NCBI GenBank assembly: GCA_033558025.1 | Contig: JAUCEF010000007.1 | Coordinates: forward strand, 5,022,001-5,086,000 | Direction: 5' to 3' | DNA: 64,000 nt | Source of the DNA: Phytophthora sp. 'mugwort' | Lineage: Eukaryota; Oomycota; Peronosporomycetes; Peronosporales; Peronosporaceae | In this document: one piece after another, positions 1 through 11,600 of the stretch | Numbering within the stretch: position 1 is the stretch's first letter | Layout of the letters: the number at the start of each line of letters is the position of its first letter | The notes under the pieces: model-generated | Database searches by the model: none | Told to the model about the DNA's origin: nothing | What the model saw: the letters and a program-made list of their open reading frames with translations, nothing else | Translations under genes and position numbers: made by a program

Positions 1-998
1 CATCTCGAAGCAGTACCCGAGCAGTTATTCGCTTTGAGCTGCTACTGTCTTGTTAGCGCTAAACTGAAATCTATCCATACAGTGCAAAACTCGAAGAAAA
101 CCGCTGCGAGTTGTGCGAGGGACTTCGAAAAATATTGCGCAGCAAAAATATTGGGCGTTAGCCGAAAATAAATATTATATCTTACATATATCTTCATCCT
201 TTAACCAATCCGAATTCATCGTTCTGTTATAACTGCTAATTATCAGCAAAAAACCTCGTTTCCAAATAGACTGATTGCGAACTTGTTTCAAACGTTTAAG
301 GTCGTATTAATTTTGCGGATGCATTATATTTAGCAATCCTGAAAACCCCAGCTAAAATCGCTAAATAGGTGAGGAATTACGACAGAAAACTACTAGAATT
401 ATTTTTTTTACTCCAAACATTAAGTTATCTTCTTCTACACACAGCGATAGATTAGATCACCCACCTACGTCGGTGGCTGTAACTCAGTCAATTTGTATAG
501 CTAGAATCTGCTGTTTAGATATGCTGTTCGTGCTATTGTCCAGAACCGGCTATACGTGCTAACGAGAATGATTTCGACGTACACGGGAGGGCCCCTATAC
601 AAGCGTGCGGTTTTAGCACCGCGACAGATTAGATCATCCACCTCAGCGATATTAACTTTAAGTTTAATGTAACCTAATGCATGTAACAAGTATTCCACAA
701 GTACAACAGATGAATGGGCTTGGTGGTGGTACTCACCCTAATGTTGCCCTGAGGCGCTGTCAACCTCCTAAAACTGTACGCGTGCCTCTTTCTAGTCCCT
801 ACCATCCATAGGGGTCGTATTCCAGGAGTTATATACAGCCGACAATAACGACCGAGGACTAGCACAGCTCGCCCTGAAGGTGTTGCTAATTCGGCATTGT
901 TGTATGGAATATATGTAGCAATATGAGTGGATTTTTTATCCAGGCGGGTGTGACTCACATTGCGAGCCCCCATGGTAGCAATTGTAGTAGTGACCTGA
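1..998. other. No gene recognised; left flank of the Polinton inverted repeat
   Basis: AT-rich DNA left of the point where the inverted repeat begins (999). Short open frames exist but have no recognisable domain and look like chance. Two related stretches (near 449-470 and 624-645) share the words AGATTAGATCA and CCACCT. No Polinton terminal inverted repeat could be identified by eye, so whether this stretch belongs to the element is open. Confidence 0.5.
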
Positions 999-1356
999 TT
1001 GATGCAACAGCAAACTTTCGTAAAACAGTTGTCAATCGTAAATACCAGCGAGAATTGGAAATCATTTTCGACGTCCCATTTTATTGCATCAAGGATCGCT
1101 ATTCAATCTACTAAATGCGCGATATCATATATGTCATTCGTACGCATCGTTTCACCACGATTCAGTTATGCCGAGCTACTGGTAAGGGTATTTATCCACT
1201 AATTTGTTTTATGATTAGAATGATATAGAGACTCACGAAGTTCCCCAGTTTCACATCCCTCGCTCAGAGAGAGCAGAAGCGACAGGATCTTCTTGAGAAA
1301 CCTCAGCGTCGTGTTCGACAAGTCAAAGTCAAGCGGGAGATGTATGAAGGTGCGTC

Positions 1357-1896
1357 ATGGGTACTGATATCTCGAATGGCATAATCACTGTAGCGAAGAA
1401 ATCAGCTGAATCAACTCAGACAGACTCGACAACCGAATCGTCTGAGTCCTTAAAAAAAACGGTGAGTGATAAATCCTCCCAGACAAACCCTGAGGTATCA
1501 CCTGTTGAAACAAACACTGAACCTCACCCTGTTTCAATTGATGGTGAAGCTAATACAAACTGAGTGCGTACGACTAATAAAAAAGTTCAGATTCGCCCTA
1601 AGACTACTGATATTGGAACACAGATTCAAGTAGCGGAAGACTGGGCGGAAAATAATTTTTTCAATGAAGGAGATGATGATCAAGAGCAATCTAAGACAGC
1701 AGTTGCTCAGATATTTGAGGTTTATCCGATTCTTGCAGACTTACGTATTCACCCTCTTGCTTCCAACGGTCGTCAGCTATCGAAATATTACATTGGAAAA
1801 GATGCGAAGACATATAGCATTAAGCTAAATAGGGTATCATTAGCACCAAATATCGATTGGTCTGAGACGTACGATCATATCAGAGAAGTTTTTTGA
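1357..1896 (+). pseudogene. Ser/Thr/Glu-rich Polinton protein with TQT motifs, in-frame TGA (left copy)
   Basis: One frame runs 1357-1896, interrupted only by a TGA at 1561-1563. The first ~68 residues are low-complexity Ser/Thr/Glu and contain ESTQTDS and SSQTNP. After the stop, the frame holds IGTQIQV, an acidic stretch (NEGDDDQEQS) and a more globular region ending near an SETYDHIREVF segment. I do not recognise a family. The TQT words resemble anchors for dynein light chain LC8. The right-arm copy (10880-11419) carries the same TGA. Confidence 0.5.
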
Positions 1897-2740
1897 TTGA
1901 AGATGTTCGCTTCCTCGCATACCTAATTGAAAAGGAATACGCCGTCAAATGGGGAAAGAAGACAAGCCGACACCCTATCGGGTATGGCAACTTGTTGGAT
2001 CGAAGCAAAACCGACTCAATGGCTCAGAAAGGGATGATGCAGATCGCACGAAGCAAAGACTTGATGATAGCTTTCTATTCAAAAAGTCAACATCCACAAT
2101 CTCTGACCAGACTGACGGCAAGATTAAACGATTCTGGACCATTAGCAGAAATAAGGAAGTGCTTGAAGCTAAGGGGTTGAGAAAGAAAATTATTCCAATT
2201 CTCGTTGAGACGAATAAAACACCTTCTGCTGATGTAGATGTATATATATATGGATTGATGGTAATTCCATTAGTGTATCTGGTAAATATAGCAATCGTAC
2301 GAAGCCTGCTATCACTAAAATAGTCAATTGGGCACTTACATTCCAATCGTTTGTAAATATATGGCCAGCGCTAGAGGACTTGATCTGATATTAATCGGTA
2401 AACAGGATGAGAAAAAGGTAGCGAAGAATTTCACACCAGGTGAGGGGGAAGCCCGACATGGAGTAATGAGCGGCGCCGATGAAAGATATGGAACCAAAGC
2501 TGACCAACGCCGACAACGACGCCAAAAGAATCCTAACAGATTATTACAGTCAGCTGACGAGCGAACGTGTTGCTATCCCATTTCGCCTGAAGCCGATTGT
2601 TGATACTAAAAATGGGTTAAACCTCATTCGGATTATTATTTCTGTGAGCCAGCACCCACTCGTTCATTAAATATCAGAAGTAGAAAAAACAAGCAAGTAA
2701 CTGGTAATGCTTGGTCTGATCTCATGAAGACCATCCAGTA
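1893..2740 (+). pseudogene. Unassigned Polinton gene, frameshifted (left copy)
   Basis: Directly follows the TQT protein and may be its continuation. Protein-like sequence switches frame several times: 1893-1960 (RFLAYLIEKEYAVKW), then 1960-2250 (FWTISRNKEVLEAKGL, IIPILVETNK), then a segment around 2250-2370 (ITKIVNWALTF), then 2479-2700 (LTSERVAIPFRLKPIVDT). No catalytic motif or known fold is visible. The mirrored right-arm copy (10036-10883) breaks at the same places. Function unknown. Confidence 0.45.
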
Positions 2741-2762
2741 GATGGATACTTTCACATCGTAA

Positions 2763-3112
2763 TTGAACTACTTTGAAGAATTAGATCGTTACCTTTCCGG
2801 CGTTGAATATCAATTTCCATCAAATGATGAAGAAGCAGCCAAACTGGTGAAGGAGAAGGAACTTGATAAACAAAGGCTTGATGAAAACTTTAAGATTCTA
2901 AATAAAGCTATCTTAGATAGCGTTCAAAACATCAAACGTCAAAGTACTGAGGAATATGTTGAGGGACCAGATGAATTACAGAAGCTTCACGACAAGGCCG
3001 AGGCAGCTTCAACCATATGGCAAGGCTCAGAAGCGATATGAAGCAGCTAAGGATGCTGTGAGAGGGTCAAACTCAGAATCATTAAGATTAGCTCTGAAGG
3101 CCGCTCATCAGT
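2763..3112 (+). pseudogene. Coiled-coil Polinton protein fragment (left copy)
   Basis: An open frame of about 92 residues (2763-3041) rich in Glu, Lys and Leu (EEAAKLVKEKELDKQRL, KILNKAILDSVQNIKRQ), consistent with a coiled coil. It shifts frame near 3010 and continues as another alpha-helical, Ala-rich stretch (KRYEAAKDAVRG) to a double stop near 3112. The apparent start is not a clear ATG, so this is probably an internal piece of a longer protein. Family not recognised. Confidence 0.45.
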
Positions 3113-3189
3113 GATGAGAGCTACGAAGTCTATATATATTTCTAAAGTAACGCTCTCCCTAAATTAGAGGGACGCGGCCTAAGAGGCGC

Positions 3190-3925
3190 TGGTGTAGCTC
3201 CACTCGATGGAGTAGTCCGACGGGGTCGTACTTACAATCTCAATGAGATCCTGGCTTAGCAACTCCAACGCGTACATATATCGTCAGCTGGTAGCAAGTA
3301 CTACGTTTACTTGATCTGGATGCAAAGACACACGTCATTATACAACCAAATCGAAGGAAGTGCGGACCTAAGTGTCAGATCAGCGATAATCGCCAAGCCA
3401 TGATCAGGACCTTTGTGTATAAGCAGCATATTGACCAAGCCTTGTATGATAAGCTCAGCATTGACGATAAAAATTGTTCAAAGAGATCCTTGCCATCACC
3501 CATCTCCAATATAATTTTCACGATAAGTTCATGGACCCACTTGAGACCTTCGGGCTGAGTATGATAAGCTAAAGGGCGAACTTGACTTAGGAAACGATAA
3601 TCCAATCATCATCAACCAGCTGAAATCGCTCACTGTGGATATGTACAGCAGCCAACTTATCAATGATAGCGAATTTAGAGATATTATCACTCGCATACTA
3701 TAGTCAGAGATCATGTTTTTCTTCAACCCGCGCATTATCTCCAGTTCAGGTGGTAGCTATGGTGATAACGCTGATCTCAATGTCGCTGAGCTTAAAGCTA
3801 TCATGAAGAATTTAATCATCAACGATCGACCTCAGAAGCCACAGACAGCTGTTTGGGCAACAGATTTATACAAAACTAACAAGAAGGTGGACGCATCGAC
3901 TCAGACTGAGAGAGGACGCATGTGA
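3190..3925 (+). pseudogene. C-terminal part of a Polinton protein ending in ASTQTER (left copy)
   Basis: Reading across at least three frame changes gives a coherent globular sequence: SAGSKYYVYL near 3280-3320, CGPKCQISD near 3360, FVYKQHIDQALYDKLSIDD near 3410-3465, then ITHLQYNFHDKFMDPLE and LGNDNPIIINQLKSL towards 3640. After a stop near 3703 the frame 3713-3925 (NPRIISSSGGSYGDNADLN) ends with VDASTQTER, another TQT motif. The helical LGNDNP...INQLKSL block looks like a small helical bundle domain. I cannot assign a family. Confidence 0.45.
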
Positions 3926-4240
3926 GCTTACCAATCAAAGGAAAAAAAAGCTGTGAAGACGTTTAAGCCGTAAGATTCGTGGGTCAGCGACCTCACGCCG
4001 GCGTACATTCTGCAGGAGTCTATTTCGATATCCTTGATAAACGTTAATTTTTTGTCGCTTATACTGATCTTAAGTATTGAAGACTCCCCATCAGGACTCT
4101 GTGTGGGGAGAAAATGCTATCCCCAAGAACAGTGATTTTGTCAGCATGTAGCATGATCGACCCCACAATTTGCTTTGGATCATCCGTAGTTACATTTGTT
4201 TTAAGCTCCTTCTCGGTCTACAGCCCATGATTTTATATAT
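3926..4240. other. Intergenic, left arm
   Basis: Lies between the converging ends of the TQT-ending protein (plus strand) and the fibre gene (minus strand). No recognisable gene; the right-arm equivalent is 8541-8850. A short open frame on one strand has no features of a real protein. Confidence 0.4.
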
Positions 4241-6380
4241 TAACTAGACGATTTTTTAATTTTTCAATCTCACGGAGGTGTTGAATCATCTTCATGTTAA
4301 ATATACTGCAATCCTGCTGTAGTCAACCATCAACTCTTGCTTTGCTGGTTCGAGCGACGGATCTTCTCCCTCCTCGATATCGTCTCGATAAAAGACTGGA
4401 ATCTGTTAATTTAGCCGGAACAAGATCTTGAGCTAACAACCCTACCTCCTGCCCTGGTCGATTTTCAGACTCAATCCAATCATACAGAACTACATTAACG
4501 TTGTCGTAGAGACGCCTGATGCGGCCGAGAGGAGCACTTTGAATATTTCGCTTGAGTCGTCGATTAGAGGTCATCGCTTGGCACGAAATGTAACCGGAGA
4601 AGACAGCAGAGACTTGTAGACGATCGGACCGAGAGCGCTTTCTGTAACTCCGTTATCAATTCTGAGTCGATTTACAGTACTACCGCCCATACTAAAAGTG
4701 AACGAATTTGAACAATGTGCAAATAACTCGAAAGGCTCGTAGTACTAATTCCGAGGCGCCAGTAGAAGTTAGTATCATCCTTGTTGCTCCATTACTATAC
4801 CAGTACATGCTATCCGCTGCGCTGCTATGAGCTGTTCCGCCAATGGATATTTCCCAACTTGGAAAACTAGTACCATCGAGTAGGATGCTTGTCCTACCAG
4901 TGAATGGTGATATACTGTTATATAGGTGGAGCATAGTAGATCCACCTGTGATGTAGGCTCCAGTATATGTACTTGAACCATTTATGGTCAGCTGGTATGA
5001 ACCCGATGGAGTTGTAGGATTTGGCATGCTCTCCCATCGTTAAGAAGTAACAGATTGTTTGATGATGCGAAAGCGCTCGTCGTCGAAGATCCGGATACGA
5101 TATTGAGACCTGGAGAGCTACTGTAAAATTGAGCTCCGGCATTTCTGCCCCATGCCTGTGGTCCTAATAGATAGGCGTGGAACCAAACGGATTGATAATT
5201 AGTAGCAAAGCCAACGAGCTTGTGCACTGAACGAATAACCTCTTTGTATTCAGCAGAGCTTGTGTCAACTACTCCCGATTGATCGTACCCAGTCACAAGG
5301 TGAAGTAGTGGACTGCATTTCTGAATAGTAGATGTTCGGTCCCGATGGTGAGTCCCTCATCGTCAGAATCACGAAAAAAAATACTATTTCCTTGTTTGGA
5401 GTATCCCGTAAAAATAGAACAATCTGATCCAGCTACACCAAGTGGAACGCGGATCACATTGAATGAATTGGAGATCAGAGCTTTGTTTGACGTGAGAACG
5501 CCATAGCCCCCGTTCAACACGCTCAGGTCGATAGCTACTCCACTGAGTCTGTACGATGACGAATTGATATACGAGGATACTCCAATAACAGAGAGTACTC
5601 GTGATGAACCGGATATTGTTAAGAGAGCCACCGATTGAAAATCCGGATAGAATACCGACGCTTGTGATGTTGGATTGAGTCGCTATTTGACGGGTATCAC
5701 TAAGAGATGAGGCAGACAGTGCATTAAAAAAATACCAGCAATATTACTGCCGGCGTTTAAGACAAGAGCTTTATTGGCTCCCGCACAGCCATTAAGGACC
5801 GCTATTTCTGCCTCGCTGATCACTGTTGTACCTAGTATTAAACTGCTACTGATGGTGAGCGAGCTCAATGTGCCAACGACAGTTATGTTCGGCTGGAAGG
5901 GAGTGGCTAGGGTGCCTGTTATTGACGTAGAACTGAGCGTTGATAGACCGGTCAAAGCCCGTGAAGCGCCACTAAACAATATATTGCCTGCAATAGTCAA
6001 AGCAGATAATGACCCAAGCGATGTGATATTAGGCTGAGCCGCCGTCTGGAGCGTACCGGTCAGCGAAGTAGCTGCCGGCGAAGTAATTGTTCCGATAGAT
6101 CCAGATCCATCCAGCACGAGTGGTTTACCCGGAGTGGCAGTACCTGGGTAACGTCGAGAGTGTATGCAGGAGCAGATGACACGATGGATCCATCCACTAT
6201 CAAGCTTACACTAGATAGTGTCCCCATACCATTGATATCATTGTTACTACCTGGAACAAGGGCTACACCTTGTGTTGCAACTCCTGGGGTGAAACCAGAA
6301 ATATATTGAGACTTCGATTTTAAAAGTATAGTTTCCCAGGTTCGGCTGCAGATTTTCGTGATGTTGTTTGCGCCGTTCAA
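4240..6380 (-). pseudogene. Fibre-like protein with C-terminal S74 chaperone domain (left copy)
   Basis: Reads outward from the palindrome centre. The N-terminal half (6380-5683) has repeats of the type TLxTxxQPNITxxGTLSxLTI, a beta-structured pattern seen in phage-type fibres. The middle is frameshifted (5293-5631, 4988-5296, 4692-5027). The C-terminus (4574-4240) begins MTSNRRLKRNIQ and contains YDWIES and GLLAQDL, the signature of the S74 intramolecular chaperone domain of endosialidase-type tail spikes, which trimerises and releases itself by self-cleavage. The final helical part (VDYSRIAVYL) is in another frame. Probably a virion attachment fibre; dead as it stands. Confidence 0.7.
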
Positions 6381-6435
6381 TCAATCAGCATGTACAATTC
6401 CGAATATAGTATCGATGTGACACAGTTCTGGAACA
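6330..6435. other. 106 bp unique spacer at the centre of the palindrome
   Basis: The only non-duplicated DNA between the two arms. On either strand it adds a different short N-terminal extension to the fibre frame, so at most one side is the true fibre start. It shows no obvious promoter or repeat. Confidence 0.85.
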
Positions 6436-8540
6436 ATACTTTTAAAATCGAAGTCTCAATATATTTCTGGTTTCACACCAGGAGTTGCAACACAAGGTGT
6501 AGCCCTTGTTCCAGGTAGTAACAATGATATCAATGGTATGGGGACACTATCTAGTGTAAGCTTGATAGTGGATGGATCCATCGTGTCATCTGCTCCTGCA
6601 TACACTCTCGACGTTACCCAGGTACTGCCACTCCGGGTAAACCACTCGTGCTGGATGGATCTGGATCTATCGGAACAATTACTTCGCCGGCAGCTACTTC
6701 GCTGACCGGTACGCTCCAGACGGCGGCTCAGCCTAATATCACATCGCTTGGGTCATTATCTGCTTTGACTATTGCAGGCAATATATTGTTTAGTGGCGCT
6801 TCACGGGCTTTGACCGGTCTATCAACGCTCAGTTCTACGTCAATAACAGGCACCCTAGCCACTCCCTTCCAGCCGAACATAACTGTCGTTGGCACATTGA
6901 GCTCGCTCACCATCAGTAGCAGTTTAATACTAGGTACAACAGTGATCAGCGAGGCAGAAATAGCGGTCCTTAATGGAATAATCAAAGGCTGTGCGGGAGC
7001 CAATAAAGCTCTTGTCTTAAACGCCGGCAGTAATATTGCTGGTATTTTTTTAATGCACTGTCTGCCTCATCTCTTAGTGATACCCGTCAAATAGCGACTC
7101 AATCCAACATCACAAGCGTCGGTATTCTATCCGGATTTTCAATCGGTGGCTCTCTTAACAATATCCGGTTCATCACGAGTACTCTCTGTTATTGGAGTAT
7201 CCTCGTATATCAATTCGTCATCGTACAGACTCAGTGGAGTAGCTATCGACCTGAGCGTGTTGAACGGGGGCTATGGCGTTCTCACGTCAAACAAAGCTCT
7301 GATCTCCAATTCATTCAATGTGATCCGCGTTCCACTTGGTGTAGCTGGATCAGATTGTTCTATTTTTACGGGATACTCCAAACAAGGAAATAGTATTTTT
7401 TTTCGTGATTCTGACGATGAGGGACTCACCATCGGGACCGAACATCTACTATTCAGAAATGCAGTCCACTACTTCACCTTGTGACTGGGTACGATCAATC
7501 GGGAGTAGTTGACACAAGCTCTGCTGAATACAAAGAGGTTATTCGTTCAGTGCACAAGCTCGTTGGCTTTGCTACTAATTATCAATCCGTTTGGTTCCAC
7601 GCCTATCTATTAGGACCACAGGCATGGGGCAGAAATGCCGGAGCTCAATTTTACAGTAGCTCTCCAGGTCTCAATATCGTATCCGGATCTTCGACGACGA
7701 GCGCTTTCGCATCATCAAACAATCTGTTACTTCTTAACGATGGGAGAGCATGCCAAATCCTACAACTCCATCGGGTTCATACCAGCTGACCATAAATGGT
7801 TCAAGTACATATACTGGAGCCTACATCACAGGTGGATCTACTATGCTCCACCTATATAACAGTATATCACCATTCACTGGTAGGACAAGCATCCTACTCG
7901 ATGGTACTAGTTTTCCAAGTTGGGAAATATCCATTGGCGGAACAGCTCATAGCAGCGCAGCGGATAGCATGTACTGGTATAGTAATGGAGCAACAAGGAT
8001 GATACTAACTTCTACTGGCGCCTCGGAATTAGTACTACGAGCCTTTCGAGTTATTTGCACATTGTTCAAATTCGTTCACTTTTAGTATGGGCGGTAGTAC
8101 TGTAAATCGACTCAGAATTGATAACGGAGTTACAGAAAGCGCTCTCGGTCCGATCGTCTACAAGTCTCTGCTGTCTTCTCCGGTTACATTTCGTGCCAAG
8201 CGATGACCTCTAATCGACGACTCAAGCGAAATATTCAAAGTGCTCCTCTCGGCCGCATCAGGCGTCTCTACGACAACGTTAATGTAGTTCTGTATGATTG
8301 GATTGAGTCTGAAAATCGACCAGGGCAGGAGGTAGGGTTGTTAGCTCAAGATCTTGTTCCGGCTAAATTAACAGATTCCAGTCTTTTATCGAGACGATAT
8401 CGAGGAGGGAGAAGATCCGTCGCTCGAACCAGCAAAGCAAGAGTTGATGGTTGACTACAGCAGGATTGCAGTATATTTAACATGAAGATGATTCAACACC
8501 TCCGTGAGATTGAAAAAATTAAAAAATCGTCTAGTTAATA
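6396..8540 (+). pseudogene. Fibre-like protein with C-terminal S74 chaperone domain (right copy)
   Basis: Mirror of the left fibre. Repeat region at 6648-7094 (with four extra residues, GIIK, from the 12 bp indel), middle blocks at 7146-7484, 7481-7789 and 7750-8085, and S74 domain from 8203 (MTSNRRLKRNIQ) through GLLAQDL near 8335. The last helical segment follows in another frame: a VDYSRIAVYL stretch near 8450, then MKMIQHLREIEKI from 8480. Overlaps of a few bases between consecutive frames point to single-base indels. A possible start is the ATG near 6400 in the central spacer. Known S74 domains assist folding of trimeric fibres; use in attachment is inferred. Confidence 0.7.
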
Positions 8541-8850
8541 TATAAAATCATGGGCTGTAGACCGAGAAGGAGCTTAAAACAAATGTAACTACGGATGATC
8601 CAAAGCAAATTGTGGGGTCGATCATGCTACATGCTGACAAAATCACTGTTCTTGGGGATAGCATTTTCTCCCCACACAGAGTCCTGATGGGGAGTCTTCA
8701 ATACTTGAGATCAGTAAGCGACAAAAAATTAACGTTTATCAAGGATATCGAAATAGACTCCTGCAGAATGTACGCCGGCGTGAGGTCGCTGACCCACGAA
8801 TCTTACGGCTTAAACGTCTTCACAGCTTTTTTTTCCTTTGATTGGTAAGC
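8541..8850. other. Intergenic, right arm
   Basis: Between the 3' ends of the convergent fibre and TQT-ending genes; mirror of 3926-4240. An open frame at 8612-8848 has no recognisable domain. Confidence 0.4.
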
Positions 8851-9590
8851 TCACATGCGTCCTCTCTCAGTCTGAGTCGATGCGTCCACCTTCTTGTTAG
8901 TTTTGTATAAATCTGTTGCCCAAACAGCTGTCTGTGGCTTCTGAGGTCGATCGTTGATGATTAAATTCTTCATGATAGCTTTAAGCTCAGCGACATTGAG
9001 ATCAGCGTTATCACCATAGCTACCACCTGAACTGGAGATAATGCGCGGGTTGAAGAAAAACATGATCTCTGACTATAGTATGCGAGTGATAATATCTCTA
9101 AATTCGCTATCATTGATAAGTTGGCTGCTGTACATATCCACAGTGAGCGATTTCAGCTGGTTGATGATGATTGGATTATCGTTTCCTAAGTCAAGTTCGC
9201 CCTTTAGCTTATCATACTCAGCCCGAAGGTCTCAAGTGGGTCCATGAACTTATCGTGAAAATTATATTGGAGATGGGTGATGGCAAGGATCTCTTTGAAC
9301 AATTTTTATCGTCAATGCTGAGCTTATCATACAAGGCTTGGTCAATATGCTGCTTATACACAAAGGTCCTGATCATGGCTTGGCGATTATCGCTGATCTG
9401 ACACTTAGGTCCGCACTTCCTTCGATTTGGTTGTATAATGACGTGTGTCTTTGCATCCAGATCAAGTAAACGTAGTACTTGCTACCAGCTGACGATATAT
9501 GTACGCGTTGGAGTTGCTAAGCCAGGATCTCATTGAGATTGTAAGTACGACCCCGTCGGACTACTCCATCGAGTGGAGCTACACCAGCGC
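8851..9590 (-). pseudogene. C-terminal part of Polinton protein ending in ASTQTER (right copy)
   Basis: Reverse-complement counterpart of 3190-3925, with the same frame changes and the same C-terminal VDASTQTER. It belongs to the minus-strand series that runs from the integrase side towards the palindrome centre. Function unknown. Confidence 0.45.
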
Positions 9591-9663
9591 CTCTTAGGCC
9601 GCGTCCCTCTAATTTAGGGAGAGCGTTACTTTAGAAATATATATAGACTTCGTAGCTCTCATC

Positions 9664-10013
9664 ACTGATGAGCGGCCTTCAGAGCTAATCTTAATGATTC
9701 TGAGTTTGACCCTCTCACAGCATCCTTAGCTGCTTCATATCGCTTCTGAGCCTTGCCATATGGTTGAAGCTGCCTCGGCCTTGTCGTGAAGCTTCTGTAA
9801 TTCATCTGGTCCCTCAACATATTCCTCAGTACTTTGACGTTTGATGTTTTGAACGCTATCTAAGATAGCTTTATTTAGAATCTTAAAGTTTTCATCAAGC
9901 CTTTGTTTATCAAGTTCCTTCTCCTTCACCAGTTTGGCTGCTTCTTCATCATTTGATGGAAATTGATATTCAACGCCGGAAAGGTAACGATCTAATTCTT
10001 CAAAGTAGTTCAA
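9664..10013 (-). pseudogene. Coiled-coil Polinton protein fragment (right copy)
   Basis: Counterpart of 2763-3112, same sequence of about 92 residues plus the frameshifted Ala-rich helix. Predicted coiled coil from heptad-like spacing of Leu/Ile with Lys/Glu. No family assigned. Confidence 0.45.
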
Positions 10014-10035
10014 TTACGATGTGAAAGTATCCATC

Positions 10036-10883
10036 TACTGGATGGTCTTCATGAGATCAGACCAAGCATTACCAGTTACTTGCTTGTTTTTTCTACTTCT
10101 GATATTTAATGAACGAGTGGGTGCTGGCTCACAGAAATAATAATCCGAATGAGGTTTAACCCATTTTTAGTATCAACAATCGGCTTCAGGCGAAATGGGA
10201 TAGCAACACGTTCGCTCGTCAGCTGACTGTAATAATCTGTTAGGATTCTTTTGGCGTCGTTGTCGGCGTTGGTCAGCTTTGGTTCCATATCTTTCATCGG
10301 CGCCGCTCATTACTCCATGTCGGGCTTCCCCCTCACCTGGTGTGAAATTCTTCGCTACCTTTTTCTCATCCTGTTTACCGATTAATATCAGATCAAGTCC
10401 TCTAGCGCTGGCCATATATTTACAAACGATTGGAATGTAAGTGCCCAATTGACTATTTTAGTGATAGCAGGCTTCGTACGATTGCTATATTTACCAGATA
10501 CACTAATGGAATTACCATCAATCCATATATATATACATCTACATCAGCAGAAGGTGTTTTATTCGTCTCAACGAGAATTGGAATAATTTTCTTTCTCAAC
10601 CCCTTAGCTTCAAGCACTTCCTTATTTCTGCTAATGGTCCAGAATCGTTTAATCTTGCCGTCAGTCTGGTCAGAGATTGTGGATGTTGACTTTTTGAATA
10701 GAAAGCTATCATCAAGTCTTTGCTTCGTGCGATCTGCATCATCCCTTTCTGAGCCATTGAGTCGGTTTTGCTTCGATCCAACAAGTTGCCATACCCGATA
10801 GGGTGTCGGCTTGTCTTCTTTCCCCATTTGACGGCGTATTCCTTTTCAATTAGGTATGCGAGGAAGCGAACATCTTCAATCAA
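10036..10883 (-). pseudogene. Unassigned Polinton gene, frameshifted (right copy)
   Basis: Counterpart of 1893-2740. Contains the same blocks (RFLAYLIEKEYAVKW, FWTISRNKEVLEAKGL, LTSERVAIPFRLKPIVDT) with the same breaks. Function unknown. Confidence 0.45.
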
Positions 10884-11419
10884 AAAACTTCTCTGATATG
10901 ATCGTACGTCTCAGACCAATCGATATTTGGTGCTAATGATACCCTATTTAGCTTAATGCTATATGTCTTCGCATCTTTTCCAATGTAATATTTCGATAGC
11001 TGACGACCGTTGGAAGCAAGAGGGTGAATACGTAAGTCTGCAAGAATCGGATAAACCTCAAATATTTGAGCAACTGCTGTCTTAGATTGCTCTTGATCAT
11101 CATCTCCTTCATTGAAAAAATTATTTTCCGCCCAGTCTTCCGCTACTTGAATCTGTGTTCCAATATCAGTAGTCTTAGGGCGAATCTGAACTTTTTTATT
11201 AGTCGTACGCACTCAGTTTGTATTAGCTTCACCATCAATTGAAACAGGGTGAGGTTCAGTGTTTGTTTCAACAGGTGATACCTCAGGGTTTGTCTGGGAG
11301 GATTTATTACTCACCGTTTTTTTTAAGGACTCAGACGATTCGGTTGTCGAGTCTGTCTGAGTTGATTCAGTTGATTTCTTCGCTACAGTGATTATGCCAT
11401 TCGAGATATCAGTACCCAT
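10880..11419 (-). pseudogene. Ser/Thr/Glu-rich Polinton protein with TQT motifs, in-frame TGA (right copy)
   Basis: Counterpart of 1357-1896. Differs by KSTESTQTD in place of KSAESTQTD and by an Asn for Asp further on, but keeps the internal TGA. Preceded on the same strand by a small coiled-coil frame (11601-11879). Confidence 0.5.
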
Positions 11420-11600
11420 GACGCACCTTCATACATCTCCCGCTTGACTTTGACTTGTCGAACACGACGCTGAGGTTTCTCAAGAAGATCCTGTCGCTTC
11501 TGCTCTCTCTGAGCGAGGGATGTGAAACTGGGGAACTTCGTGAGTCTCTATATCATTCTAATCATAAAACAAATTAGTGGATAAATGCTCTTACCAGTAG

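Larger units (their letters stand above)
999..6329. repeat. Left arm of ~5.33 kb inverted repeat
   Basis: Positions 999-6329 are the reverse complement of 6436-11775, with paired positions summing to 12765 near the centre and 12776-12777 outside a 12 bp indel (GGAATAATCAAA present only at ~6977-6988). Translated frames are almost identical, with isolated substitutions such as the Ala/Thr difference in the serine-rich protein. The left edge (999) falls inside a gene that continues intact on the right side (11601-11879), so this arm looks like the secondary, truncated copy. Confidence 0.95.

Noticed and set aside
674..973. Minus-strand open frame left of the palindrome
   Set aside because: No domain, unusual composition and no support from the opposite arm; treated as chance.
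1975..2346. Open frame on the strand opposite the Polinton gene series (and mirror 10430-10801)
   Set aside because: Antisense shadow of the unassigned Polinton gene; it is duplicated only because the arm is duplicated and has no recognisable motif.
5774..6037. Open frame antisense to the fibre repeats
   Set aside because: Shadow of the repeat-coding fibre strand; the TLxTxxQPNIT pattern on the other strand is clearly the real one.
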